This document shows, piece after piece, positions 34,370 through 45,700 of a stretch of DNA of 64,000 nt. Source of the DNA: Dendrocalamus latiflorus. Its lineage: Eukaryota; Streptophyta; Magnoliopsida; Poales; Poaceae. The notes beneath the pieces were generated by a model. It was not told where the DNA came from. It made no database searches and saw only the letters and a list, made by a program, of their open reading frames with translations. Position 1 is the first letter of the stretch; the number at the start of each line of letters is the position of its first letter. A program made the position numbers and the translations under genes. Location of the stretch: NCBI GenBank assembly GCA_017311315.1, contig CM029638.1, positions 13,188,227 to 13,252,226 of the forward strand, given 5' to 3'.

Positions 34370-37323
34370 ATGACAAAAACCCAGTATGAGCAGGACATGG
34401 ATGACAATGTAAGGAAAATTCAGGAACATTTTAGCTCTCTGGGTATTCCACTATTAGCTCAGGAAGTTAGAGAAGTTCTTTCAAAAAAGGAAAAGGGCAA
34501 AGGAAAGACAGTAGTGTCAGACAAAACAGTTTCTGACAATGATTATGATCCATCCTCTGACATTGATAACCACTTTGATAGTGATGATGACTATGATGAT
34601 GACCTCAATAATGAGGTCAATACTGAGGTGAGATGCATTACTTGACCAATTAACTGGTTTCTGGTCTCCCTGTGACAAACATGTACTTCAGTTTAGTCAT
34701 TTAATCTACTTGACACTTCTTTCTTATTTAATAATATGCATGTTTCTCTTGTCAGGTAGAAGGGATGGTTCCAGGAACTCGCCCTCGGCAAAAGAAGCAA
34801 AAGGCGGCAATAATGGCACCTGCCAACCAGCAGCCACCGCGCACGCCTATAAGATTCACTAGGCAAAGTGCAGCCATGCCTTCGCCTGGAGGCCGTCCAC
34901 CACCTAGGCAAAGATTGCCCTTGCCTCCTAAGAACAATTCCAAAGCCAAACCTAAACCTAATGCCATTTCTAGTGCCAGCCAACAGCAAGGCCACCTCAA
35001 TACAAGCGGCAGCCAGACCACACAAACTACGAACACAGTGCCTACTACTCCAATAATCACCATGACCAGTCCAGCCATATCAGCGCCTGTTCCAAACACC
35101 GTGCCTAGTCCTCCTAGATTCACCAGGAGTAGTGCAGCCATGTCGATGCCTGGTGCAAACACTGCGCGTAGTACTCCTAGACCCACTCTTGGCCTGTCTC
35201 AGCAACCTACTCCCACAAGTAGTGTTAACCAAACTGTTGGTGTGGACACCTCGCCAGGTGGACAGAGCTCTAGGCAAAGCAATGACATCAGTGACTCAGG
35301 TGGGCAATCTGAAGCTGCTATTTCAGAGGGTCATACAGATGAAGGAGAACCAGATGGCGACTTAGTTCCAGGTAAACAATACGTGTTCACAAGCATTATT
35401 TTCTCCATGCAGTATATAGATTTGTTAATCCTATAATAACACATTTTGATTATTATTTGCCAATGCAGTGCCCCCAAAGAATGTCCGCAAGAAAACCATG
35501 GGTCATGGCTTAGAGAAGATTAACAATAGAGGAAAGAAGCTGGCTATCCATGTGGCTGAAGGGAAGAAAAGACCTGAGGTCCCACTACTGGCAGCGAAGC
35601 TGGCATCAGAAACTGGTGTCACCGTTAGAGACAGCCTACCTATCTACACCTCTTGGAAGCTTTATGAAAAAGATGCGGGGCCGACAGAAGTTGCAAAAGT
35701 GCTTGACAAAGTGGCGGTAAGACAACTATTTCACTCCAAATAGTTTCTTGCATTACTCTAGTCCCATGTACAAATTGTGTTTTGTGTCTGATAAATCATA
35801 TGTGTGGCTGCAGTCAAGGTTGGATGTGGATGTTAAGAACGAGGGACCAAGCAAAGCTGCATGCACTGATATCATTAAGAAGGGAGTAAGGCAGAAGAGG
35901 TATCACCTAAAAAGGAAGTACTTCGACGAGTCCCTGACAAGAGAACAGATGATGGCCAAAGAACCTCCACCAAAAATGAAGAAAGAGGAATGGATCAAAC
36001 TTGTAGACTACTGGTGTGACCCGAAGAATCAGGTCCATGCCTGAATTGCCTTCTTTTGTTAATATGCAATGCAACCTGTGCATGTGAATGAAAACTCTAT
36101 TGCATTTGTGGTGCAGGAAACGAGTTCTAAGAATAAAGTGAACAGTGGCCAAGTGCAGCTTCACCAAAGGACTGGATCTAGGTCCTACATTGCCCATCGA
36201 TACAGCCTGGTATGGATACTATGTATTTTGTGTAATTAGATTGAAAGATGGGACATTAGTAGCGTATAGTCATTACCATGTTCCTTTGAACTGTCAAGTC
36301 AGCACGTGATCCAATTATTTCTGAGATGACCACTGATTTTTAAGCTAATTCTGAGTTTGGCCCTCTGATTTCCGAGATGAGCTCCCATGTTGCTATGTCA
36401 TCAGAGATTTCAATGTGCTATGTCATCAGAGATGCTCATCAACAGTAGTAGGTGTTGTTTAGGCAAAGTTGTTATTATTGATCTGGTGTCCAGGTTGCAT
36501 AGATGCATGTTCCTGTGTTATTTTCTTAAACTCGGTAATTAATTGAGTATGCCAATGATTGCATTTGTTGTTTGCATAAAAAATCTGGAGGCAAATACTT
36601 GTATGATCTGTAGTGCATACATATTTTGACATCTTGCTGTTGGCAAATACAAAAAATCCCATGTTTGTCTACCCCTCTCTTTACCTTCATTGATGTCATT
36701 GTAAGTAATTTTTTTACCTGCTGCAGAGGTCTAAGTACAACAACATGGATCCTGATCCTGTTGATTTCTTTGGGGAATGTATGACTAGTCCGCAAAATGG
36801 TCGAACTCCTCTTGCAGATGAGATATATGTAAGTTATATAAATATTGTAGACTGATTTACTGTACTCAACTACATGCCTGATTGAACATTGTTGTATGAC
36901 CTTGTTATTAATTAGATTCATTCTATGTAGGAACAAATGGTGGCAGAGAAGGAAAGAGAGCCAGAAGAAGGACAAGAACAAAAGTCTCCCACCAAGATTG
37001 TTGCTGACAGTCTGAGCCAGATAAGCCGTTCGTCCACCTTCCTACCAAACATTGGTGTCCCTAGAGCATCGAATACTGCTCGGTCCACGACAGTCGCAGA
37101 AGCACGCCTGCAAGCTCAGTTTGAGGCAACACTTCAAGCAGAAAGAGAAGAAGCTGCTAGGAAGCAGCAAGCGTTGCAAGCACAAATTCAAGCTCAGCAG
37201 GCATCACTTGAAGAAAACAAAAATTTGTTGCGCCAGACTCAAGAAGAAATGAAGGGGATGCATAACAAGTTTGAAGAGACTAATGCGCTGTTGCGAGCTG
37301 TGTTGAAACTTCAGAGAGATTGA
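34370..37323 (+). CDS. TNP1/Transposase_24-like CACTA protein
   Basis: Seven exons join with canonical splice sites: 34370-34627, 34756-35371, 35469-35716, 35814-36032, 36117-36209, 36727-36828 and 36931-37323. They encode about 642 residues with no stops. After a Lys-rich, acidic N-terminus (SDNDYDPSSDIDNHFDSDDD) and a long Pro/Ser/Thr/Gln-rich linker, residues about 295-520 fit the plant Ptta/En/Spm family (Transposase_24). Landmarks are the pattern W..LVDYWCDPKNQ and then SKNKVNSGQVQLHQRTGSRS. A coiled coil fills about 569-642 (EARLQAQFEATLQAEREEAA). By analogy with TNPA of En/Spm it may bind the subterminal TATGACG/TGTGACG repeats. An additional upstream exon cannot be excluded, since the acceptor-like TTTACAG at about 34315 precedes the frame. 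Confidence 0.82.
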
Positions 37324-37614
37324 GGTAGGTCCAAATGCGCTCTATGTTGGCACAACACCAAACTTTCTCTGTTGGAACTTTGTACACTTTGTTGTCAGAA
37401 CTATGTGGTATGTTTGAACCTGTGTGGTGGAACAGTTTGAACTTGTCTGTTGGAACCTGGACCTCTTTATGATGTTTGAACTTTGAGCTGTGATGAGAAT
37501 GTTGTGGATGATGGCTTCTGATATATATTTGCATGCTTGTATGTGCCGTCATGAAAGAACTGTGTGACATTTGTCATTGAACATGGCTACCACGTTCGTC
37601 ATGTATTCGCAAGC

Positions 37615-38015
37615 AAGGTTTGTGACGGTGTACAAGATGTCTCAAACAACCATATAAAACAAGACACAACTGAAATGTCACAAAGTCCTGTATGACGATA
37701 AAGGTCGTCACAATAAGTTATCTCAGTCAGGTCTCCCAAATCTCAATTTGTGACGGCTCATGTATTAGGTGACGCGTTGACCCACCAATATGTGACAGCA
37801 GAAGTCGTCCTTAAATGTTGACAATATGTGACAAGGAAAGGAAACCGTCACAAAAGGTTGCCACCTTTTGTGACGGTTTTACATAGTATCGTCAAGAGGT
37901 ACATTATGTGACGGTCATTATATGACGACCGGCGTGACGCCGCTTTTTCGTCATAAGATACTTTTTATGACAACTTCTTTACTTTACATGACATTTTCGC
38001 TTTGTCATACAAGCC
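37615..38015. repeat. CACTA right subterminal repeats
   Basis: TGTGACGG, CCGTCACA, TATGACGA and CGTCATAA occur repeatedly in both orientations inside the right end. One perfect local palindrome (ACCGTCACAAAAGG... CCTTTTGTGACGGT, about 37848-37880) is present. They mirror the left subterminal set. Confidence 0.7.
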
Positions 38016-38365
38016 CAGATTTTTTGTAGTGCAATAATTTAATAATATGGGATCAACATGATTAAAAGCATGTGACTTGCTTTTTATCCAAAGTTTTTTA
38101 TTATTTCTTTGTAGGCTTTAGGTTTACATCATCCACCTTAATTGCTCTAGTAGCTTTTTCGTTGGCCAACTAGTCGAATCTAGATATTATCACAAAAGAA
38201 CGAATATAAATAAGTTCTTACTTTGCAAAATGCAAGCTGGGAACAAAATGCAATAAAATATCCAGAAAAGATATAAAAGATGGTGGGTCTGGGTGGATAG
38301 GGTTTAAACTAAGCTTGGTTAAGTTGAGCGGGATTAAAAATAGGTTAGATGGGCTACAAGTGATA

Positions 38366-38381
38366 TGTATATGTATGTGTA

Positions 38382-38456
<75 letters not shown>
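38366..38456. repeat. (TG)n(TA)n microsatellite
   Basis: ATGTATATGTATGTG leads into a (GT)n run and then an uninterrupted (AT)n run of more than 25 dinucleotides. Confidence 0.95.
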
Positions 38457-38458
<2 letters not shown>

Positions 38459-38574
38459 TTAATGGATTTTCTGTGAATAGTTACGGGTTAGATGAATAGC
38501 ACTAGATTAGCACTATTCTTAGCAGGTCAAGTTGTGTGAATAGTAATTGTTTGGGCTGCCTTTTATGGGCTTAA

Positions 38575-38804
38575 GGCCCCGTTTGGCACAGCTCTAGCTC
38601 CGAGATCTATGCTGGATCTGTAGTTTGTTGACTAAATTAAAGTGATTTAAATATTTTTATTTAATATATAATATAAATGAAATGAGTCATGTAAATGCAC
38701 TTAACATGCCTGCAACTCTAGATTCAGGATTTCCTAGAGCTACAGATGACCAGCTCTAGGAAATCTGTAGATTTTCTAGAGCTAGAGCTCTGCCAAACGG
38801 GGCC
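38575..38804. mobile_element. Tourist-like MITE, TSD TAA
   Basis: GGCCCCGTTTGGCACAGCTC and, from the right end, GGCCCCGTTTGGCAGAGCTC form an inverted repeat of about 27 bp with one mismatch. TAA flanks both sides (38572-38574 and 38805-38807). At 230 bp and noncoding it is PIF/Harbinger type. It interrupts a GTGAATAGT-rich repeat that continues on both sides. Confidence 0.88.
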
Positions 38805-38807
38805 TAA

Positions 38808-39944
38808 ATAGTGATGGGTTAGGCTGTGAATAGTGCTGGGTTGGGTATTAATAGTACTGGACTTTGAATAATGCGCTTGGCAAGTGGGCCAAGGAGTGAT
38901 TTGGGCCCAACTAGGTGAGCCATAGAGTGAAGCCCACTTCTCCTAAGTTCACGCTCATGGCTGTCCGAGCAAAGAGCGACGGTGGCATGAAATTGGGCAA
39001 TGGTGAAGCTGAACGGCGACAAGCAGTGGTTCGGCGAGAAAGCTTGGGACATGAGAATTCCATTTTGGGCATACTCACGGGTGGAGGTAGCTTGGAGAGA
39101 GCTGGTGACAGTGGTTCTTAGTCGGAATAGGGGCATGGCACGGCGGGGCTACGGCGAGGCTTCAACTGAATTGGCGGTGGTTCGAGCATTTAGGAGTTGA
39201 GGGGAGCTCAACGATGGTAATAGCTTAACTTGGGGAAGTCTGTGGGAGGCTGGCAACGGTGACTGTGGATGGTCGAACGGTGGCGCATAACGATGGCAAG
39301 TTAGGGACGACGAGGTGGGATGGGAGGCCTGGGAATAGTTTTGTTGGGCTAACGCTGTGTTATAGGTGCATTTAATTGAATTGGTGATGAGGCTGTTGTG
39401 AGAATTTAGCCTTTGGGCTCACCCACCAGAATTCAAGTTTCGATGGTGCGGCTTAGCCAAAGAGGAGGAAGAGGGCTTGCGGTAATCGTGAGGTAATGCG
39501 AAAGGTGTTAAGGGAGTTGTCGAGCTTGGCTTTGTGGCCAGTGAAGGTAGTGGTGACAGGGGGCGAGGCGATGGCGCATGGATGGCGACGTGAATAGCCA
39601 AGGTGCTTCGGCGGTGTAGTAGCGGAGTTGGCAGTTGTGTTGGCATCGAGAGAAGTATGCCTTCTCCCTGGTACGGTCGTGAGAGCTCAAGCAGTTAGCA
39701 GTGGTGGGGCGCTTGTGTCGTGCAGTTGGCAGAGGAAGGTAGCAGTGGCGAGGTTAGCAATGGTAGAGGATGGCGTGTGGTCCATGGTGGTTTAATGGCA
39801 AGGTATGGCTAGACGGTAAGGTGGCGAGGTCTTTAGTTGCATGTGTTTCATCTAGAGTTGGATTGAGTATCCATATGAGTTTGTGCATGTGTTACACTTG
39901 GTGAGAGTGAAGTAAGGGGTTTGGCTTGTTATTCTTGGAGGTTA
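38808..39944. other. G-rich intergenic repeat-like DNA, no gene
   Basis: The stretch opens with GTGAATAGTGCTGGG-like repeats and then turns GC-rich with many GGTGGCG/GGCAAGG phrases. Open frames on both strands are low complexity and lack domains. It may be the body of an LTR element whose end is at 39945-40445. Confidence 0.35.
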
Positions 39945-40445
39945 CCGACTCCTGGACGGTGTGGACTCATCGTGGTCCGGTAATCTTCTCAAGAAGCTTG
40001 TGAGAAGGCATGGCGTGTTGTGAATGTTGGAGCTCACCTACCCAGAGTGGGAAAGAGCTACCATGAGTGGAATTGAGGTGTTAGCTTAATTCGTGGAACC
40101 GATCCAATTCGTTTGGGTTTATCTCAATGTGAACTAGAAAAGATCGATAAGTCTCTAAACACCACAATAAAAAGAGACCGTGCCAATTGTGGTTTGTTTT
40201 CTTGTGCTTAATTTACATTCTTATAATTTACATTACTATAATTGAATTGCTCGCTTATCACCCTAGAATTGCAAATTTTGACACAGACTTATGTTAGTGC
40301 ACCTAGTGAAACTAATTGATTTAGGTCTTAGTTGTGCAAAACCACTTTGATTTATTCTTTCATATATAAACTCAATTTTAGTTAAAGATAGTTTTAATAA
40401 CGTCTATACACCTCTCTCTAGTCAGACTCTTCAACCTTAGAATAG
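39945..40445 (-). repeat. Inverted, truncated relative of the LTR at 58671
   Basis: Read on the - strand this matches the first ~500 bp of the solo LTR at 58671. Shared phrases include GGTAGGTGAGCTCC, CTTCTCACAAGCTTCTTGAGAAGAT and CTAGAGAGAGGTGTATAG versus CTAGAGGGGGTGAATAG. No TG...CA limits or TSD were readable. Confidence 0.65.
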
Positions 40446-41220
40446 TTGACAACAAAACTGATACATGATAGTGTACAAGCAACAGCATTACACTACGTAC
40501 TAGCCATTAAATGACACATTGGCATACATGGTTGATCCTGAACTGACAAGCGGTAGTGTGTGGATGACACCACACCACTACATGCCAACCATTAAATGAC
40601 GTATTGTGATACATGGTAGACTTGAATACCGATAGGAAGGACTTAGTTTTGTTAGCAAATTAAAATAATAATAACATAATGTATTTATTTTATGTAAAGC
40701 CATACCGAAGTCAGAAAAATTAAATTAGAACTTAAAGAGGCACTAATTTTTATTTGTGTTCTTCCAAGTGCAAAACTTAAAAATCTGACGGTGGGCTGGG
40801 CACAATCCTTCTTTATACATTAGCAAAAAAAACAAAGTAAGGGCTTATTCGAAAGAAATTACAGTGGCGTTCCTAAGATTTTTTTATACTACTAAGGGCA
40901 TCTAAACCAAGGGGTCTTAAGATGAGTCCCATCTAAACCTTAAGGCCGACTCCATAGTGTATATAACCCAAAGGGCCTTAAGACGGTCCCAATCGACTGA
41001 TAAAGAAAAATTGTATTTTAATGCTTGTGGTCAGGTCTTTAGCTTGAGGACCAATCTTAAGCCTTTTCTACTTATAGCCTGCTTAAAATCACCTTTATAA
41101 TATATAAAGTTGGTCTTAAGATAACTTAAAACCCTCTATTTTTATACACTACTACTTGCTATCCTTCGCTTCGATATACAGAGGTAAGGGAGAGAATTTA
41201 AAAAAAAATAAATAGCGTTG
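40446..41220. other. Intergenic DNA upstream of the zinc-finger gene
   Basis: No gene or clear element was recognised. TTTTTATACACTAC at about 41138 is a possible TATA box for the gene that follows. A pyrimidine-rich CCTCCTCTCTCTCTCTCACC stretch at about 41266 may mark its leader. Confidence 0.35.
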
Positions 41221-41229
41221 GTGTGGGAT

Positions 41230-42718
41230 AGGACAGGTCCCAGAAAAAAACCCCTCATTTGTTTGCCTCCTCTCTCTCTCTCACCTTTTCTCTCTCTAAA
41301 AGCAAATACACTATACACACACGAACAAACACACCCTCCGTCTCGAGTGGCTGCTAGTGGTACAGCCCTGAGCCCTGCCTTTGCCTTGGTGGAGAACCAG
41401 ATGCAGATGCCTTTGAGGTGTGAGTGGTTGGTGTTTCCTTCTCTCCCCTTTTTATTTCTTCACCCATATCTCTTATTGCTGTGTGGAACTAGGGGAGAGA
41501 GTGGATAACAGTAGTAAGCCAACAAAATCAGCGGCCACTTCCCCCATTTTTTCTTCCCCTTTCACCTCTCATCCTCTCCATCCGCTTTCAGCTCCCCAAA
41601 TCGAACTCCCACCACCACAGAGCCCCCTCACTCCCCCGTCCCCTCTCTGGGTGGATCTACCAGGATGCGCGCTCTTGTGTGCGTGCGCGGCTTGAGGAAT
41701 AGATGTGAAGAAAGATGAGGACTTTGGTGTTCTTGCTGTGATTTCTTAGCCTGTTCTTGGCTTCTCTACTGCACCCGTGAGGATTTTTTCCTGGTTCTTT
41801 TCCCTGTAATATCCCCCCCCCCCCCGCCCCCTCTCTTGCGGCAAGGAGATAGGATGGCCATGGCGTGGATCTTTCTTGGGATTTTTCCTCTCGTTGCTCC
41901 CGTTGGATCTTAGCTGATTTTCCTCTTGATGCGTATGGTATTCTCAGCTACACAGAGAATATTCTTGATTCGTTGGATTTCTCCAGATTTGGTGCAGATT
42001 ATGCCCTGTCTTCCACTCTTGTGGTTCCTTGAGACCTTGAGTACTCCTTTTCCAAGCTGACGAAGAAATCCCCATTAGGCCAGAGATTAAGCAGCAAAGT
42101 CCTTCCTTTTCTTGATTTCTCATCGTATTTCTGGTTAATCTACCTCCTCTTCCTCCTCTTCGTTTGCTATTTATTTCCCCATTAAGAAAGCACTACCATA
42201 CAAGCTAACCTTCAGTGATTATCAACTGTTCATGTCTTGTTCCCTGCTGTTGCCTTTGTGCAAATCCTTGCAAGAGCTGTGTGATCTGTGTAAGCTTCCC
42301 CCTAATCTGCTTCTTGATTTGCCCCTCCCCCTTGCTTGGCATGGCCATGATATTTCATGTGCTTTGGAGTAAGCCGACAGCAGCTACTCCTCCCTTCTTC
42401 CTCTCTTGCCCCCTCCATGCCAGTCTCTTGCAGCTTCCATCCACATAAAATGACACCATGAGATTTCCCAAGAAGAGCTCGCCTGATGTGTGGACATGAA
42501 ATAACATGGGTCTTGGTTTCTTCTTTGCAGGTGCCTGATGAGGTAGTAGTGCGGCCAAGGAAGCAAAGTTTATTGCTTTCCACCTGGTGAACTTGCCATC
42601 TTGTTATGCTGGAGGCAAAGGATAAGAGCAGGCCCAATTGCATCAGAGCTCTTGGGTTCTTGGTGCCGACTGTAGCAGCAGCAGTAGATCTGGGGGGGTT
42701 AGCGAAGGCGTTCAACAG
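41230..42718 (+). promoter_or_regulatory. 5' leader and leader intron of the UBZ4-finger gene
   Basis: The leader probably starts near 41230 (estimate). A donor around 41417 (CTTTGAG|GTGTGAG) and an acceptor at 42530 (TTCTTTGCAG) define a plausible 1.1-kb 5'UTR intron. That intron contains a run of 13 cytosines at 41813-41825. The second exon starts at 42531 and carries an upstream ATG at 42607. The acceptor is well formed; the donor choice is less certain. Confidence 0.45.
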
Positions 42719-42783
42719 ATGTTATCCAGTGAGCACCCTTCAGGCCCCTCATGCTCCTCCAAGTCTGCTGCCCCGGGTGTGAG
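42607..42783 (+). promoter_or_regulatory. Upstream ORF overlapping the main start codon
   Basis: An ATG at 42607 (MLEAKDKSRPNC...) opens a 58-codon frame that runs past the main ATG at 42719 in another frame and ends at TGA near 42781. If present in the mature leader, an overlapping uORF would be expected to lower translation of the main protein. That effect is inference. Confidence 0.5.
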
Positions 42784-45700
42784 CGCTGATCCGGCGACGT
42801 CCCCCGCCGAGGCGCCGGCGTGCCAGGATCCCACAGATCTGGTCCAACCGTGCCCCAAGTTCTCCATAAGGTGAAAAAGAGGAACCTTTGATTGATTGGG
42901 TAGTTTGGGATATGGATTAGCTTGGGTGTTTTAAGTTCTTGATGGTGGGATTTGTGTCTTTCTGATGCGTGGATTAATTATTGGCTGCAGCTCTGAGGGG
43001 TCAGATTGGGTATGAATTGTTGCTTTCAGGGGTTAATCTGTGTTATTGTTGGGGGGGTGCTTAATTAGTTTAATTTTTTGTTGATTAATAAAAAGTGGCC
43101 TTTTTCACCCCCAAGAATCGGAAAACAAAAGGATGCCTCGTTTGATGAATCTTTGTCCACTGTTTACTAATGGTTTTTCTTTTTTCCATACTTAGTGGTG
43201 TTCTGCAATAAACAGATAGGCAACACAGTTTGGAGATTTCAATCTTGATATGACAGCATCTTCAGTAGGTCCATGAAGATGTTGTTTTTCTCTCCTTTTC
43301 TTTTGAACATATTATGGAGGGGGCTTGAATGTAGTACAGTTTGGCAATACTATATGGCATATGGTGTTCGTCATATATGTACGTATGAGCATGTGCTAAT
43401 GGATCCGTGTTTCTCTATTTCCAGAGATTATGTTTTCGCTTCGAGGTGCAAAGGCGTCAAGAGAAGCTGGCCTTTCCATCCACAGTCGCTGCAGCTTTGC
43501 CTGAAGCGTGGTGTGCAGGATCTACTGCCTCCATTTGAGCCTCCTGATTTGATTCGATCACGGTCTTTTTATACTTGCATAGACGGTGACCAATCTATTG
43601 CGTGTTCAGAAGCCGACGGTTCTGGTGGTCTGTTGAAGGCTAGAGATGCTGGTTCGTCTAATGTGAATACAAGCGATATCAACTTCCAGTCATGTCAACC
43701 GGTAGATGAGTCATTCGATCCGTCCCAATACACTCCACCGGAGGATGGGAAATCTGCTGTTGACCAAGGGGGGGATACAAATGAATCAGACCATACTGAT
43801 GAGGTTATACCAGTAGATCTGCAAGATAATAGTTGCACCAAAGCAAGTCGACGAAGTGAGGTTGCTGTACCCTCTTGGCGGTCGAAAAATCTTGACTCAC
43901 AGCGTGAGCCTTCAGAAAAGAAGTGTAAGTTGGTAGTCAAGTTGGGCTCTGTTACAGATATTCGGCGGACAGAAGACGTAGCATCAAACTCCAGCTCAGT
44001 TTCGGACCCAATGGCTTCGAAAACATGTCCTGTTTGCAAAGTGTTTGCTTCCACATCGAACACCACCTTGAATGCCCACATAGATCGGTGCCTTTCTGTT
44101 GAGTCTGATACTGAGCTAGTAGAGACAGTTTTCTTGAAGCCTAAAGTGAAGCTAAGGAAGAAGCGATTGATGGTGGATATTTACAAGACAGCCCTTCCAT
44201 ACACTCTTGAGGACCTTGATCGGAGGAATGGGACTAATTGGGCTACCGAATTGACTATGTCCCCTGTGAACAAGGAGGTTTGCACTGAGAACCGAAGCCC
44301 AGAAGTCGTACCATTTGACCCAAGAGATGATGAAAGAGAAGGAGATGTCTATGTTGATTCTAATGGCATAAAAATTCGAATTTTGTCCATGTCTAGTGAT
44401 GCACCTTTGGTGTTGAGGGATGAACTTAGTTCAAGGAAAGTTGCAAAGCATGAGACTGGAAAGAGTATATCGATGGGCAAGGTGTTCTCGAAATCCAGTT
44501 TTTCTAAGAATAAGAAGCTCAAGTTACATGGAAAGAAGTACAGCAAACTAAACCATTTGAATTCCCAGGTACAGTTTCATTAGCTTGTTGCAAGGTTGTT
44601 TTTTACTGGAACTTTAGTACTGTGTTTATTGCCTGACAGGCTGACATATCCTAATCTGTGGACCATTATTCCATGGAGCTCACTCTCATGAGCCCTGACT
44701 CGTGATTTGTCAAACATCTTAGATTATGGTTCAGATTGTTTGGATGGATGTGGATGCAGTTTTAACTGAGTTTTCTACTTCTCTGTCATGTTTTAAAAGT
44801 CTCCACATTATTGTGAAAGATATGAAAGAAAAAGGCAAAGGGTTGACTTGGACATTTACTGTTTCCTCACAAATGTAGATGTGAGAGTATGCAACTAGTT
44901 GACTTAATTGAAGAGCCTAGTGTTTATTTGTTAAAATTCTGTTTTTGCATAGGACATTACAGTGTTCACAATTTGTTGATGGGAAAAGCTTAGCAGCAGT
45001 GGCAGCTCCTTGCGTATACTCTTTTAGGTCCTGGAGACAATGTATGGTGTTTGCGATGAGTTAATTTTGGCACCTGAGTATTATAAACCTGTATAGTGTT
45101 TGCGATGAGTTAATTTTATGCTTGATATTAGTTTTCCAGATGCCATGTTGTTTGGTTGGTGGCTGTATGACAATTCTGATTTTTTTCTCTCCAAATCATT
45201 CATCAATTGCATATGATAATAGTTAATTTCATTTAATTACACTTTTATTTTGCACCTTTTATTTTATCCCTGTGACATCTCCAGGTTCAAGCATATCCGG
45301 ATGGAGATATCCAAGATGACACGTCTGAGGAGGAGCCTGCCTCCATGCATATGCGGAAATCTACTGAAAGCACCAGTCGTGGTGGTTCGGAAACTATAAG
45401 GCAATGGGTGTGCTCCAAACGCTCAGATCTCACTAAGAATTTTAGCAGAAAGCTTGCTGATAAAGTATCCAATAGTATGACACCCAGACCACGGAAATTG
45501 GCTAGGAGCCACATGCTTGGCTTTGATGATTCTCAAATTCCAGAAAGTCATACCGAGGCATTTTCTTCGCAGTCACCAGAAGAGATGGCCACCACTTCAG
45601 AAGCCAATGAGGATGATCAGAGGAAAGGTTCTGCGAGATTGCTTAGATCAATTCCTAGATGGTCATCAAAAACTACTTCGTCCAGCAGTGTCATGCCAAA

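Larger units (their letters stand above)
30670..38031. mobile_element. CACTA (En/Spm) transposon, 7.36 kb
   Basis: The left end CACTACAAGAAATC is matched by CACTACAAAAAATC read in from the right end. CAA flanks both ends (30667-30669 and 38032-38034), a perfect 3-bp TSD. The subterminal 250-400 bp on each side are filled with TATGACGA/TGTGACGG motifs in both orientations, the kind of repeat CACTA regulatory proteins bind. Inside are a GRF-finger gene (+), a truncated TNP2-type transposase (-) and a TNP1-like gene (+). With TNP2 truncated, the element needs transposase from elsewhere. Confidence 0.92.

Noticed and set aside
34693..35277. Long - strand frames (110 and 144 codons) opposite the TNP1-like gene
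   Set aside because: They are antisense shadows of the Pro/Ser/Thr-rich exon 34756-35371, whose splice-consistent frame is on the + strand.
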